18,623 nt of DNA from RGIG3102 sp964507095 (GTDB lineage: Bacteria > Bacillota > Clostridia > Oscillospirales > Ruminococcaceae): contig CAZDOS010000036.1 in the NCBI GenBank assembly GCA_964507095.1, positions 1 through 18,623 of the forward strand, in the 5' to 3' direction. A program made the translations under genes and the position numbers. The notes under the pieces were generated by a model. It was not told the DNA's origin, did no database searches, and was given only the letters and a program-made list of their open reading frames with translations. This document shows positions 1 to 6,645 of the stretch, one piece after another (within the stretch, counting starts at the first letter, position 1; every line of letters starts with the position of its first letter).

Positions 1-16
1 TCTTATTTTTGTGCCT

Positions 17-73
17 TTAAATCCTATTCACTTACAAAACTTTTCTTATTATATATGTTAAATCGTATTCACT
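17..73. repeat. 16-bp near-identical direct repeat in AT-rich edge DNA
   Basis: TTAAATCCTATTCACT (17-32) and TTAAATCGTATTCACT (58-73) match at 15 of 16 positions and lie 41 bp apart. The first 80 bases are very AT-rich and contain no convincing gene. The coding sequence of the adjacent hydrolase begins abruptly just after the second copy, so this segment may be the end of a mobile element or other foreign DNA. That origin is inference; only the repeat itself is seen. Confidence 0.5.
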
Positions 74-104
74 CTAAAAAGTTTGTTGTATTAAGAATGG
101 TGTC

Positions 105-893
105 GTGATAGACGGACTTGTGGGAGCCGGCTCCCTTAAGAAGTTCGTTGAAACTCTTACGGATCTGCCTGTCGAGCTTGTACTCACTCACGGACATCTG
201 GACCATACAGGGGCTGCATTCGAATACCGGAAGTGCTATATGCATCCTGACGATATAGCCCTCATGTTTTCTGAAAGGCACTCCAGCAAGGAGGCAAGAT
301 TCGGCTTCCGGAAAATGGATACGCCCCTGGCAATACACAAATATGCACGGCTGGCTCTGACCGATATGGTCGAGACAGTTCCGGTAGCCACCTACCCGAT
401 ATATGACGGTGACAGGCTGAGTCTTGGGGACAGTGAGCTGGAAGTGATAGGAGTGCCGGGACATACATTTGGAACGCTCGTGTTCCTGTACAGGAAGGAA
501 AGAGTCATCTTTTCGGGAGACGCCTGCAACATAAACACCCTGCTTGGACTCGAGGGTTCCACAAGCATTGAGCAGTACCTGGAGTCATTGCATCACCTGA
601 AGGAGTTTGAGGGTGAGTACGACGTCATGTTCGGCGGACACGGCAGGAACACTGTGGACAAGTCCATAGTTGACGACGGAATCGCCATGTGTGAAAGGAT
701 CCTTGCAGGAACAGATGACCGGGAAGAAGCCAGGAACATGCAGGGCAACACTGTCTACTACGGAGCCAGACATAATCCTGATTATTCTCCAGCATGCGGG
801 GGATTGTGCAACATCCAGTATTCAAAGAAGTTCCTACTCAAAAAAGATGTAAAGAAGTTCGTTCCGAAGACAGGAATGGTCATTCCGAAATAA
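105..893 (+). CDS. MBL-fold metallohydrolase, N-terminally truncated
   Basis: Metallo-beta-lactamase superfamily hydrolase. Metal ligands are visible in family order: H29-x-H31-x-D33-H34 (THGHLDHTG), H120 (PGHT), D139 (FSGDA) and H179 (GGHG), numbered from the GTG at 105. The exact substrate cannot be told; the superfamily includes glyoxalase II-like and lactonase-like enzymes. The first beta strands normally found before the 'LIDTG' strand are missing. The reading frame is open only back to a TAA at 75-77, and the codons from about 87 (CIKNGVVIDG) still look like this fold, so some 25-35 residues appear to have been lost. No ribosome binding site precedes the GTG, which is only the first possible start. 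It is probably a 5'-truncated pseudogene, although the catalytic core is complete. It converges on the channel gene at 963. Confidence 0.8.
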   Translation: MIDGLVGAGSLKKFVETLTDLPVELVLTHGHLDHTGAAFEYRKCYMHPDDIALMFSERHSSKEARFGFRKMDTPLAIHKYARLALTDMVETVPVATYPIYDGDRLSLGDSELEVIGVPGHTFGTLVFLYRKERVIFSGDACNINTLLGLEGSTSIEQYLESLHHLKEFEGEYDVMFGGHGRNTVDKSIVDDGIAMCERILAGTDDREEARNMQGNTVYYGARHNPDYSPACGGLCNIQYSKKFLLKKDVKKFVPKTGMVIPK

Positions 894-907
894 TGTCAAA
901 AAAGAAA

Positions 908-950
908 GCCTGTATGGATCACGCGCGAAGCTGGTTCCATACAGGCGTTT
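908..950. terminator. Bidirectional hairpin terminator
   Basis: An 11-bp perfect stem, GCCTGTATGGA (908-918) with TCCATACAGGC (936-946), is followed by GTTTTA on the plus strand. On the minus strand it is followed by TTTCTTTTTT. It serves both the hydrolase (stop at 893) and the convergent channel gene (stop at 963). Confidence 0.85.
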
Positions 951-962
951 TACTATATTCTA

Positions 963-2798
963 TCAGTATTCAGAGAGTACGATCAGAGTGTCTTTGTCTC
1001 CCAGTCTTACGGTCTCATTGAGGTCCGGATTGAATACGCTTTCATAGACACCGTTTGATTCTTTGATATATCCAAGGAAGATACTCTTTCTTAAAAGAGT
1101 CAGCTCTCTCAGTTCTCGTACACGGATCGTATTCTCCAAGCCGAACTGATGAGGAGTCTTGAGATAGAGCTCGCAACCTTCATTTGACAGCAATTCCTTG
1201 AATACCGCAATTAGGTCGGGGCTTTCTGACAGCTGAGCAAGCAGGAGTGAAGCCATGTTTGTGGCAACAATGTAGTCAGTACCGTCATTTATGGATATAA
1301 GTCTTTCGTTTGACTCACGTCTCATTTCTGCGGTAAGGTCGAAAGAAAGGTTATATCTATTCCTTATGTCTCTTAAATTGAGTATAAGGAACATTACATC
1401 CATATCGGATTTCTCCTGATCTTCATCGTGATCGCACAGTATTGCAAAATGACGAGATTCCTTGGCAAGTTCAAGAAGATTTGAGAATTCATGGATGTCT
1501 TCATCGTAGAAATTGACAGTCAGATTTTCGCGCTTGCTGGCGGCCTTCAGGATATGTGCCTTCTGATTCTCAGTGACATCTGCAACTATTATCTCAATGA
1601 CATTTTCTGGAAGCTCCCTAACCACTGTTTTAAATTCTTCATTGTATCCGATTATAGTTACTCTCTCGTAGAGACTGCCCGGCGCCTCCCGAATGTCAGA
1701 AAGATCAGGATCAGGGTCTTCTCTGCCAATGAAAATGGGAGACGAACTGTCTTCTGCAAATATCAGAAGTTTGTCATTATCTTCAAAGACTGTATCAAGC
1801 GGAGGATTCATCATGACCTTGCTGCCCTTCTGTATGCCGGCAGGTGTGCCCTTATCGACCCTTGACATAATCTGAATGAAAGTAAGTCCGACAGCTTCAG
1901 GCATTGGGATCAGATAGAATTCAGACCCTTCAAAGTTGAAGATCTCGTTGAAGGCCAGAGACAGACCGGATTGCGTGCAGGAATGAGCTATCATCTTAGC
2001 AATGATGTCATTTGTCTGGAGAGTGGTAATATTATGCCTCTCAGCAATGGATGGAGGGAAGACATATTCATTCTTTGAAACGATAGCTCCGATATTCGTC
2101 ACTCCGTTGCTGTCATAGAAGACAATGTTTGAAAGAGCGAGAAGGATTTTCGTTGTCGTCCTGTCATCCGTCGGACTGATCATTACGGAGCGGCAGGTGG
2201 AGATCGAACATTTTTCAAGATCTACCGGTGAGAACAGGTCTGCTTTTCTGCAGATCAGATTGATATTCTTGGGGATATCTACATTATCGATAATATCCTG
2301 TTCAATTTCGTCCCTTTCCATATCAGCTGCAACGATTATGGTCGTCGGCTTTCCGGAAGCAGCAAGGATGAGCTGCTTTATCAGTGTATATTCCCCAGGA
2401 ACAAAGCCAAGTATGACCGTATGTCCGTTTTCTATTACAGTTGAGTTTCCTCTTTTCAGACTCGTGATCTTATCTTCAATAGAGGCCGAGATTATACCTA
2501 TCAGCACACTGGTGACAAACAATCCTGCAACGCCTACTATTGCCATTAGAAAGATGTAAATAAAACCACCGTCTTCGCTTGAAGGCATTTCAGCTCCGAT
2601 AATGCTCGTAATGCCATCCCAAAGGATCTCAAAAAAAGAGCTTCCTTCGCTGAGATGAAAAAGAGCAATAATAGTGCTGATGATTAGGACCAGAATGAAA
2701 GAGAAGGCTGCAAGAAGCTTGATAAGACCAAGCCCACCTCGTGCGATCTTTTTGTCGAACCAATACTGGAATCTGTCTTTTAGAGTTATATTCTTCAT
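963..2798 (-). CDS. CASTOR/POLLUX-type ion channel with RCK domains
   Basis: Probable ligand-gated cation channel subunit of the plasma membrane, of the family that in plants includes CASTOR, POLLUX and DMI1. The 611 residues begin with the family signature (RFQYWFDKKIARG, 9-21). A transmembrane helix follows (about 23-48), then a re-entrant pore segment (about 53-72), a second helix (about 79-105), and two long cytosolic regulatory modules. Each module starts with a Rossmann-like strand: GHTVILGF at about 125 and RVTIIGY at about 376, as in RCK/TrkA-N domains. Start chosen at the ATG with GGGGGA 7-12 bases upstream. Ion selectivity is not evident, since no TVGYG filter is present; the pore reads SIIGAE. 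It is transcribed alone, divergent from the acyltransferase gene. The gene is more AT-rich than its neighbours. I am confident of the family but not of the physiological ion. Confidence 0.87.
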   Translation of the reverse strand: MKNITLKDRFQYWFDKKIARGGLGLIKLLAAFSFILVLIISTIIALFHLSEGSSFFEILWDGITSIIGAEMPSSEDGGFIYIFLMAIVGVAGLFVTSVLIGIISASIEDKITSLKRGNSTVIENGHTVILGFVPGEYTLIKQLILAASGKPTTIIVAADMERDEIEQDIIDNVDIPKNINLICRKADLFSPVDLEKCSISTCRSVMISPTDDRTTTKILLALSNIVFYDSNGVTNIGAIVSKNEYVFPPSIAERHNITTLQTNDIIAKMIAHSCTQSGLSLAFNEIFNFEGSEFYLIPMPEAVGLTFIQIMSRVDKGTPAGIQKGSKVMMNPPLDTVFEDNDKLLIFAEDSSSPIFIGREDPDPDLSDIREAPGSLYERVTIIGYNEEFKTVVRELPENVIEIIVADVTENQKAHILKAASKRENLTVNFYDEDIHEFSNLLELAKESRHFAILCDHDEDQEKSDMDVMFLILNLRDIRNRYNLSFDLTAEMRRESNERLISINDGTDYIVATNMASLLLAQLSESPDLIAVFKELLSNEGCELYLKTPHQFGLENTIRVRELRELTLLRKSIFLGYIKESNGVYESVFNPDLNETVRLGDKDTLIVLSEY

Positions 2799-2836
2799 GT
2801 CGATCCCCCGATCAATGAATTCTTCGTTTTCAATAT

Positions 2837-2865
2837 ATCATATTGATAGCAGGAATACATCCCAA
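2837..2865 (-). promoter_or_regulatory. Candidate promoter of the CASTOR/POLLUX-like gene
   Basis: Reading the minus strand, TTGGGA (2865-2860), a 17-nt spacer and TATGAT (2842-2837) resemble a housekeeping sigma promoter. It lies about 40 nt upstream of the start codon. The -10 matches consensus at 5 of 6 positions; the -35 is weaker. Confidence 0.45.
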
Positions 2866-2967
2866 AATATATGTAAATTGCATAAAAGTGTTCGGTTCCA
2901 TAGGGAACGGATTAGTGTATTATTTCCAATGGACCGGCAGTGAATACTAATCGGGTGAAAAGTATAG

Positions 2968-2973
2968 TATAAT
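2968..2973 (+). promoter_or_regulatory. Candidate -10 box for the acyltransferase-VanZ pair
   Basis: A perfect TATAAT lies 34 nt upstream of the chosen ATG at 3008. No good -35 is seen at 16-18 nt spacing. A small inverted repeat, GTTCC-ATAG-GGAAC (2895-2908), lies further upstream in the same divergent gap and could be an operator. Confidence 0.4.
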
Positions 2974-3007
2974 GAATACATATCTAATGCCCTTGGAGGG
3001 AAAGCAC

Positions 3008-3574
3008 ATGAAGGAAAAACTGCTATTGGTCGGCGCCGGCGGACTCGGAAGGATCGTCAGCGAGCATGCGGGGAAGAAGTATGAATGCTTCTTTCTTGAT
3101 GACGGCGTGGAAAATGGGACTGAAGTGTGCTCAGTAAAGGTGATTGGCAATATCCGGGACATAGAGAGACTCAGAGACGAGTATTCTCTGCTTGTCGTAT
3201 GCATCGGCAACAATGCTCTTAGGGAAAAGATATATACACAGGCAGATGAACTTGGATATGGCTTCCCGAACATAATTGTTGATTCGGCATACATCAGTCC
3301 GTATGCAACTGTCGGAAACGGCTGTGTGATCCTTAACAATGTCTCCGTACAGAACGGTGCGTCTGTCGGTAATGGCGTTATCCTCAATGCCGGAGTAGAA
3401 GCCCATCAGGATTGCCGGATCGGAGATTATTCTCTGGTCTATGCGAATTCGGTCATCAGGTCATATGCCAGAGTCGGCAAAAGGGTCAAGATCGAGAGCA
3501 CCGTAACGGTCGGCAACAATGTGGTGATCGAAGATGACCGGACAGTTGAGACCAGCATACTGAGGCAGCCTTGA
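3008..3574 (+). CDS. NeuD/PglD-like sugar O-acyltransferase
   Basis: Acyltransferase of the sialic-acid O-acetyltransferase NeuD / PglD family, expected to acetylate a nucleotide sugar or glycan in the cytosol. The N-terminus is a small Rossmann-like domain with GAGGLG (residues 9-14). The C-terminal half (about 96-180) is a left-handed beta helix of hexapeptide repeats (for example VGNGCVI, VGNGVILNAG, VGKRVKI), with H and Asp/Asn positions typical of the active site. An upstream in-frame ATG at 2972 lies inside the -10 box; the ATG at 3008 has GGAGGG 7 nt upstream and was chosen, giving 188 residues. Its TGA shares one base with the ATG of the following VanZ gene, so the two are probably translationally coupled. 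No other sialic acid or glycan biosynthesis genes lie in the window, so the substrate is unknown. Confidence 0.8.
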   Translation: MKEKLLLVGAGGLGRIVSEHAGKKYECFFLDDGVENGTEVCSVKVIGNIRDIERLRDEYSLLVVCIGNNALREKIYTQADELGYGFPNIIVDSAYISPYATVGNGCVILNNVSVQNGASVGNGVILNAGVEAHQDCRIGDYSLVYANSVIRSYARVGKRVKIESTVTVGNNVVIEDDRTVETSILRQP

Positions 3575-4032
3575 TGCGTAGGAACAGGATCGTCCTTTTT
3601 CGGAGGATCATGATGATTGCCGTCATGATCGTCATATTCTTCTTTTCCCGGCAATCCGGGTCAGCTTCGCGTGCCATCAGCAGGATGGTCGCAGGCCTTC
3701 TGGGAATCAAGCCTTCCGCAGGGATGACGGACATCGATACTGTGCCTTTGATGATGGGGTTAAACATCAGGAAGTACGGACACATTTTCATCTTCCTGCT
3801 CATGGGCTTTTTTGCTTTCTTCTCAGTAGACAGAAAAAGGGGATTGCCTCTTCAGCTCATATTCGGCATCGGTTTCTCATATATCTATGCCTGCCTTGAC
3901 GAGATACACCAGATGTTCGTTGACGGAAGGGCGGGCATGTTCTCGGACACTCTGATAGACCTTGGAGGGATCATCGCAGGCGTATTGCTTGCACTTTTGA
4001 TCCAGACAGTTATCAACAGAAAAAAGACATGA
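3574..4032 (+). CDS. VanZ family membrane protein
   Basis: Small integral membrane protein of the VanZ family. The founding member gives low-level teicoplanin resistance; most members have no known function. The 152 residues hold an N-terminal helix (about 8-25), helices near 70-84 and 92-107, and a last helix near 128-146. The family acidic signature is present: DEIHQMFVDGRAG at 109-121, then D125 and D129. The ATG at 3574 overlaps the stop codon of the acyltransferase gene by one base, implying co-translation; an in-frame TTG three bases upstream is less likely. A terminator follows at 4048. A second VanZ domain is found fused to RDD at 9903. A role in envelope or antimicrobial tolerance is only a family-based guess. 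Confidence 0.82.
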   Translation: MRRNRIVLFRRIMMIAVMIVIFFFSRQSGSASRAISRMVAGLLGIKPSAGMTDIDTVPLMMGLNIRKYGHIFIFLLMGFFAFFSVDRKRGLPLQLIFGIGFSYIYACLDEIHQMFVDGRAGMFSDTLIDLGGIIAGVLLALLIQTVINRKKT

Positions 4033-4047
4033 TCTTACTGTCATTAC

Positions 4048-4074
4048 GGCTGCGGTTTTAACGCAGCCTTTTTT
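4048..4074 (+). terminator. Rho-independent terminator after the VanZ gene
   Basis: The stem GGCTGCG (4048-4054) / CGCAGCC (4062-4068) has a 7-nt loop and is followed directly by six T residues (4069-4074). Confidence 0.92.
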
Positions 4075-4103
4075 CGTCTTATCACAGGAGGATACCTGCA
4101 GTG

Positions 4104-4132
4104 TTGACCGGCTGCACTCCTGAAAATATCAA
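4104..4132 (+). promoter_or_regulatory. Candidate promoter of the SAF-sortase operon
   Basis: TTGACC (4104-4109) is followed by a 17-nt spacer and TATCAA (4127-4132), about 32 nt before the GTG start at 4165. A flanking inverted pair CAGGAG (4085-4090) / CTCCTG (4117-4122) straddles the -35 and could be a weak operator. Confidence 0.45.
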
Positions 4133-4164
4133 TAATGTATAAACAGCATTAAGGAGGAAGATCG

Positions 4165-4989
4165 GTGGCAGACATCATAGGGAAGATCAGGATAAGGAGA
4201 GAAGGGAAGATACATCTGGCATCCCTGACACGGAAAGGCGACCTGCTGCTTGAGGACGGACGGGTTCTGACAGTCTCGCCCGGAAGCATGCGGCAGTTCA
4301 GGGAAAAGATGATTCCGGCAGAGAAGAAAGAAGTGAAGGAGAAGAAGGGAAAAGACACCGCTTCTGCAAGGCATTCGGCCGGAATTTCCGACGCGTTCTT
4401 CAAGGTACTGGTCCTTACTATCCTATCTGTCCTTCTCGTCCTTCTTATGCCCAAAAGCTCCAAAGCTGCAGGAAACGGCACCATAAGGGTGGTGCGGGCC
4501 GGATGCGACATTTCCAAAGGAACAAGGATCACGCGGGACATGCTTGAAGGTATCGAAATGCCCGTCGAAAAGTACCGTTTGATTGCATCCGGGATATACC
4601 TTACACGGGAAGGGAGCACCGTCAGTGATGCCCTCATACTGTCTGAAGACAGGGACGATATCATCGGAGGTTATGCGGCCAGAAACATTGAAAGCGGGGA
4701 ACCTCTGACTGCTTCATGCATCACGTTCAGGGCACCTTCATCCGGATCGGGCTTCGTTCAGGTCGAGGTAAACGGAAGGACGATGGACATCCCTCTTGAT
4801 CCGGGTCTTCTCTCAGACGGAGTAGATACTAGAGTGGATATTCTGGCTGTCTTCAGCGAGGACGGAAATGAAGGCAGCAGACGGGCGCTTCTGGCGAGCT
4901 TCACTCTCCGGGACAGGCAACTCATTGACATATACACGCAGGCGGGAGAGGGAATAATGAGAGGACTTGAGGATGCACGGCAGGATTAG
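4165..4989 (+). CDS. Membrane-anchored SAF-domain protein
   Basis: A 274-residue protein with one transmembrane helix. Residues 1-50 form a small beta-rich, presumably cytosolic segment. Residues 50-72 are a Lys/Glu-rich linker, residues 77-95 a hydrophobic helix, and about 107-189 an extracytoplasmic SAF-type fold: VVRAGCDISKGTRITRDML ... AARNIESGEPLTASCI, with the paired 'G-x-x-L/I' elements typical of SAF. The family includes CpaB/RcpC pilus-assembly proteins and FlgA; this protein is not a standard CpaB, because its SAF lies after a cytosolic N-domain. The start is a GTG with AAGGAGG (4151-4157) 7 nt upstream. It overlaps the sortase gene by 17 bp, so the two likely act together at the cell surface, perhaps positioning a sortase substrate. 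That role is inference. Confidence 0.65.
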   Translation: MADIIGKIRIRREGKIHLASLTRKGDLLLEDGRVLTVSPGSMRQFREKMIPAEKKEVKEKKGKDTASARHSAGISDAFFKVLVLTILSVLLVLLMPKSSKAAGNGTIRVVRAGCDISKGTRITRDMLEGIEMPVEKYRLIASGIYLTREGSTVSDALILSEDRDDIIGGYAARNIESGEPLTASCITFRAPSSGSGFVQVEVNGRTMDIPLDPGLLSDGVDTRVDILAVFSEDGNEGSRRALLASFTLRDRQLIDIYTQAGEGIMRGLEDARQD

Positions 4990-5623
4990 CATTTTACTGT
5001 CTGCGATTCTAGCCGGACTCCTTCTGTGCTCATGCACCTTTGTATCTGATGCGGCTTCATATATACCGGTAGATGATGGAGAGGAATGGAACGGATACAT
5101 TGAACAGGTCGAGACGGTATTCAGGCAGGCGGCTGCCGTCAATGAAAATACATTTGGCGCGGTTCTGATTCCGGGCACTCTTCTTTGCCTTCCGGTCATG
5201 AGACCCTGTGAAGATCCGCTTGAATATCTTCGCAAGGATGTCAGCGGTGATTATTCCGTTCGGGGAACTCCGTTCATTCTGAAAGGAGGGAGTGAGACCT
5301 TTGACGATCTTGTGATCTGTGGCCATTATTTCAATAACGGAGAAGTTTTCGGAATGTTGCACTCCTACCTTGATGACCCTTCGTTCATAGAGGCGCATCC
5401 GATCCTTCTGCTTTGCACGGATGTAGGAACTCGGGAGTACAGCATATGCGGATGTGAGGTTTTCGGATCCGCGGAACTGGAGAGGGCTGCGACCAACAAA
5501 GACGGGTTCAGGAATCTTTTGGGAATCAAGACCGGCAGGGGCGGGATGATCGTTCTCGTGACCTGCATGGATTACCGGGGTTCAGGCGACAGGCGGGTGC
5601 TGTGGGCTGTGAAAGAATGGTAA
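4973..5623 (+). CDS. Class B-like sortase, possible lipoprotein
   Basis: Cysteine transpeptidase that would cleave a sorting signal and attach a protein to the wall or pilus. In the 216-residue form, catalytic His is H118 (VICGHYFNNGEVFGML, close to the class B 'YGHxMxxGxMFxxL' pattern). The catalytic Cys is C198 (IVLVTCMDYRG) and the Arg is R207 or R208 (DRRVLWAV). The start is ATG 4973, with GAGAGGA 7 nt upstream; an in-frame TTG lies two codons earlier. The N-terminus is a hydrophobic signal ending LLLCSC, so C21 could be lipidated, though C at -2 is atypical of a lipobox; otherwise it is an ordinary signal anchor. It overlaps the SAF-domain gene by 17 bp. No LPXTG or NPQTN-type substrate is seen in the window. 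No convincing terminator follows. Confidence 0.82.
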   Translation: MHGRISILLSAILAGLLLCSCTFVSDAASYIPVDDGEEWNGYIEQVETVFRQAAAVNENTFGAVLIPGTLLCLPVMRPCEDPLEYLRKDVSGDYSVRGTPFILKGGSETFDDLVICGHYFNNGEVFGMLHSYLDDPSFIEAHPILLLCTDVGTREYSICGCEVFGSAELERAATNKDGFRNLLGIKTGRGGMIVLVTCMDYRGSGDRRVLWAVKEW

Positions 5624-5672
5624 AAAAAGCCCCTTAATGCAAAAATAATGAAGTCATACAACGCAAACGAGG

Positions 5673-5701
5673 TTGAAAAAGCGGTTGTATTTAAGTATAA
5701 T
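5673..5701 (+). promoter_or_regulatory. Strong promoter of the AraC-family regulator operon
   Basis: TTGAAA (5673-5678), a 17-nt spacer and a perfect TATAAT (5696-5701). Transcription should start near 5708, leaving a leader of about 90 nt. This shows that the upstream in-frame TTG at 5673 cannot be the translation start. Confidence 0.75.
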
Positions 5702-5714
5702 AAACTTGGCAAAT

Positions 5715-5780
5715 GCCGTGCTTCTCGCAGGTGAGAGGCTTACGGCAGTATTGCCGTGTTTGAAAAGGACCGTAAGGTCC
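5715..5780 (+). promoter_or_regulatory. Structured mRNA leader with mutually exclusive hairpins
   Basis: Hairpin 1 pairs GCCGTGCTTCTC (5715-5726) with GAGAGGCTTACGGC (5733-5746), with a 2-nt bulge. Hairpin 2, ACGGCA (5742-5747) / TGCCGT (5752-5757) with loop GTAT, uses the same ACGGC and so excludes the base of hairpin 1. Hairpin 3, GGACC (5767-5771) / GGTCC (5776-5780), lies just before the ribosome binding site. The frame is also open here, so a longer AraC N-terminus (for example from GTG 5718) cannot be ruled out. Confidence 0.4.
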
Positions 5781-5798
5781 GTTGATTCGGAGCTAAAC

Positions 5799-6611
5799 AT
5801 GTCTTTTGATCTGAGCAAATACTGTCATATCTCCTCGGTCATGACCGAGAGCGGAAAAAAGACGGCTGTCCTCGGGGACAGCGGACTCAGCCTGTTCTAT
5901 GTTGAACAGGGCTCTTGCGTTGCGAAAAAGGAAGGCTCCGAGTTCTATCTGGACAAGCAGGATATAATCTGCTTCGGCGGAACTGCCGAATTTGAGATTG
6001 AGGAAGGATGCAGGCTTCTCGGCCTCGGACTGACTGGCATCATCGCCGACAGGTACGGCAAAGAGATGGGTCCGGGCTTCGTGACCAACATAATCTTCGT
6101 CCCGTTCCTTCCGCAGCAGATAGAGCAGGTCATAGAAAACTTCGACACGATGAGCGACATGTACATGACCAATCTGGCCTTTGAGATGATCAACACTCTC
6201 AGCCAGTCTCCTCGCAAGGCGGTCATAGTCAATCAGGTCGTTATCGAAGCGATCAGGCTCATAAACGAGTATTACGCCAACGGCTTCGGAATCGAGCAGG
6301 TGGCAAACACTCTTGATATTTCCAAGAGTCATCTCGTAAGGGAATTTCAGAAGAACACCGGAATCACTCCGGGCAAATATCTCATAAAGGTCAGGATAGA
6401 CGCGGTAAAGGAACTGCTGTCCACCACGTCCTATTCACTCAACATGATAGCCATGAAGACGGGCTTTTCGGGTGACAACTATCTGTGCAAGGCCTTCAAG
6501 AAGGTCACGGGAGAGACCCCGATGGCATACAGGGATCGCGTCATTGCATCCCAGTATCTGCCGAATCAGCTTACGCTTCTGCCTGATTCAGAGGACTACC
6601 GGAAATACTGA
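5799..6611 (+). CDS. AraC-family transcriptional regulator
   Basis: DNA-binding regulator of 270 residues. The N-terminal ~110 residues are a cupin-like sensor (GLSLFYVEQGSCVAKK, then beta strands). The C-terminal ~100 residues carry two helix-turn-helix motifs of the AraC/XylS type: FGIEQVANTLDISKSHLVREF, then SLNMIAMKTGFSGDNYLCKAFKKVTGETPMAYR, which is the classic second recognition helix and C-terminal signature. The start was set at ATG 5799, with GGAG 6 nt upstream and a strong promoter about 100 nt upstream. The gene lies 34 nt upstream of a membrane protein gene in the same direction, so the two probably form an operon. The regulator may respond to a signal connected with that membrane protein. 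Target genes and ligand are unknown. Confidence 0.87.
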   Translation: MSFDLSKYCHISSVMTESGKKTAVLGDSGLSLFYVEQGSCVAKKEGSEFYLDKQDIICFGGTAEFEIEEGCRLLGLGLTGIIADRYGKEMGPGFVTNIIFVPFLPQQIEQVIENFDTMSDMYMTNLAFEMINTLSQSPRKAVIVNQVVIEAIRLINEYYANGFGIEQVANTLDISKSHLVREFQKNTGITPGKYLIKVRIDAVKELLSTTSYSLNMIAMKTGFSGDNYLCKAFKKVTGETPMAYRDRVIASQYLPNQLTLLPDSEDYRKY

Positions 6612-6645
6612 TATATCTGATAATTAACATATACAGGGGGAAAAG

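Noticed and set aside
69..468. Minus-strand reading frames opposite the metallohydrolase
   Set aside because: They have no domain-like sequence and are the antisense of a clear enzyme with intact metal-binding motifs.
2895..2908. GTTCC-ATAG-GGAAC as a firm operator
   Set aside because: Five-base arms are too short to separate from chance; it is mentioned only as a possibility in the promoter entry.
5600..5640. Terminator after the sortase gene
   Set aside because: GGGCT (5604-5608) / AGCCC (5628-5632) could pair, but the stem is only 5 bp, the loop is 19 nt and the T-run is missing.
5793..6332. 179-codon minus-strand reading frame opposite the AraC regulator
   Set aside because: It lies wholly antisense to a clear regulator and shows no recognisable protein features.
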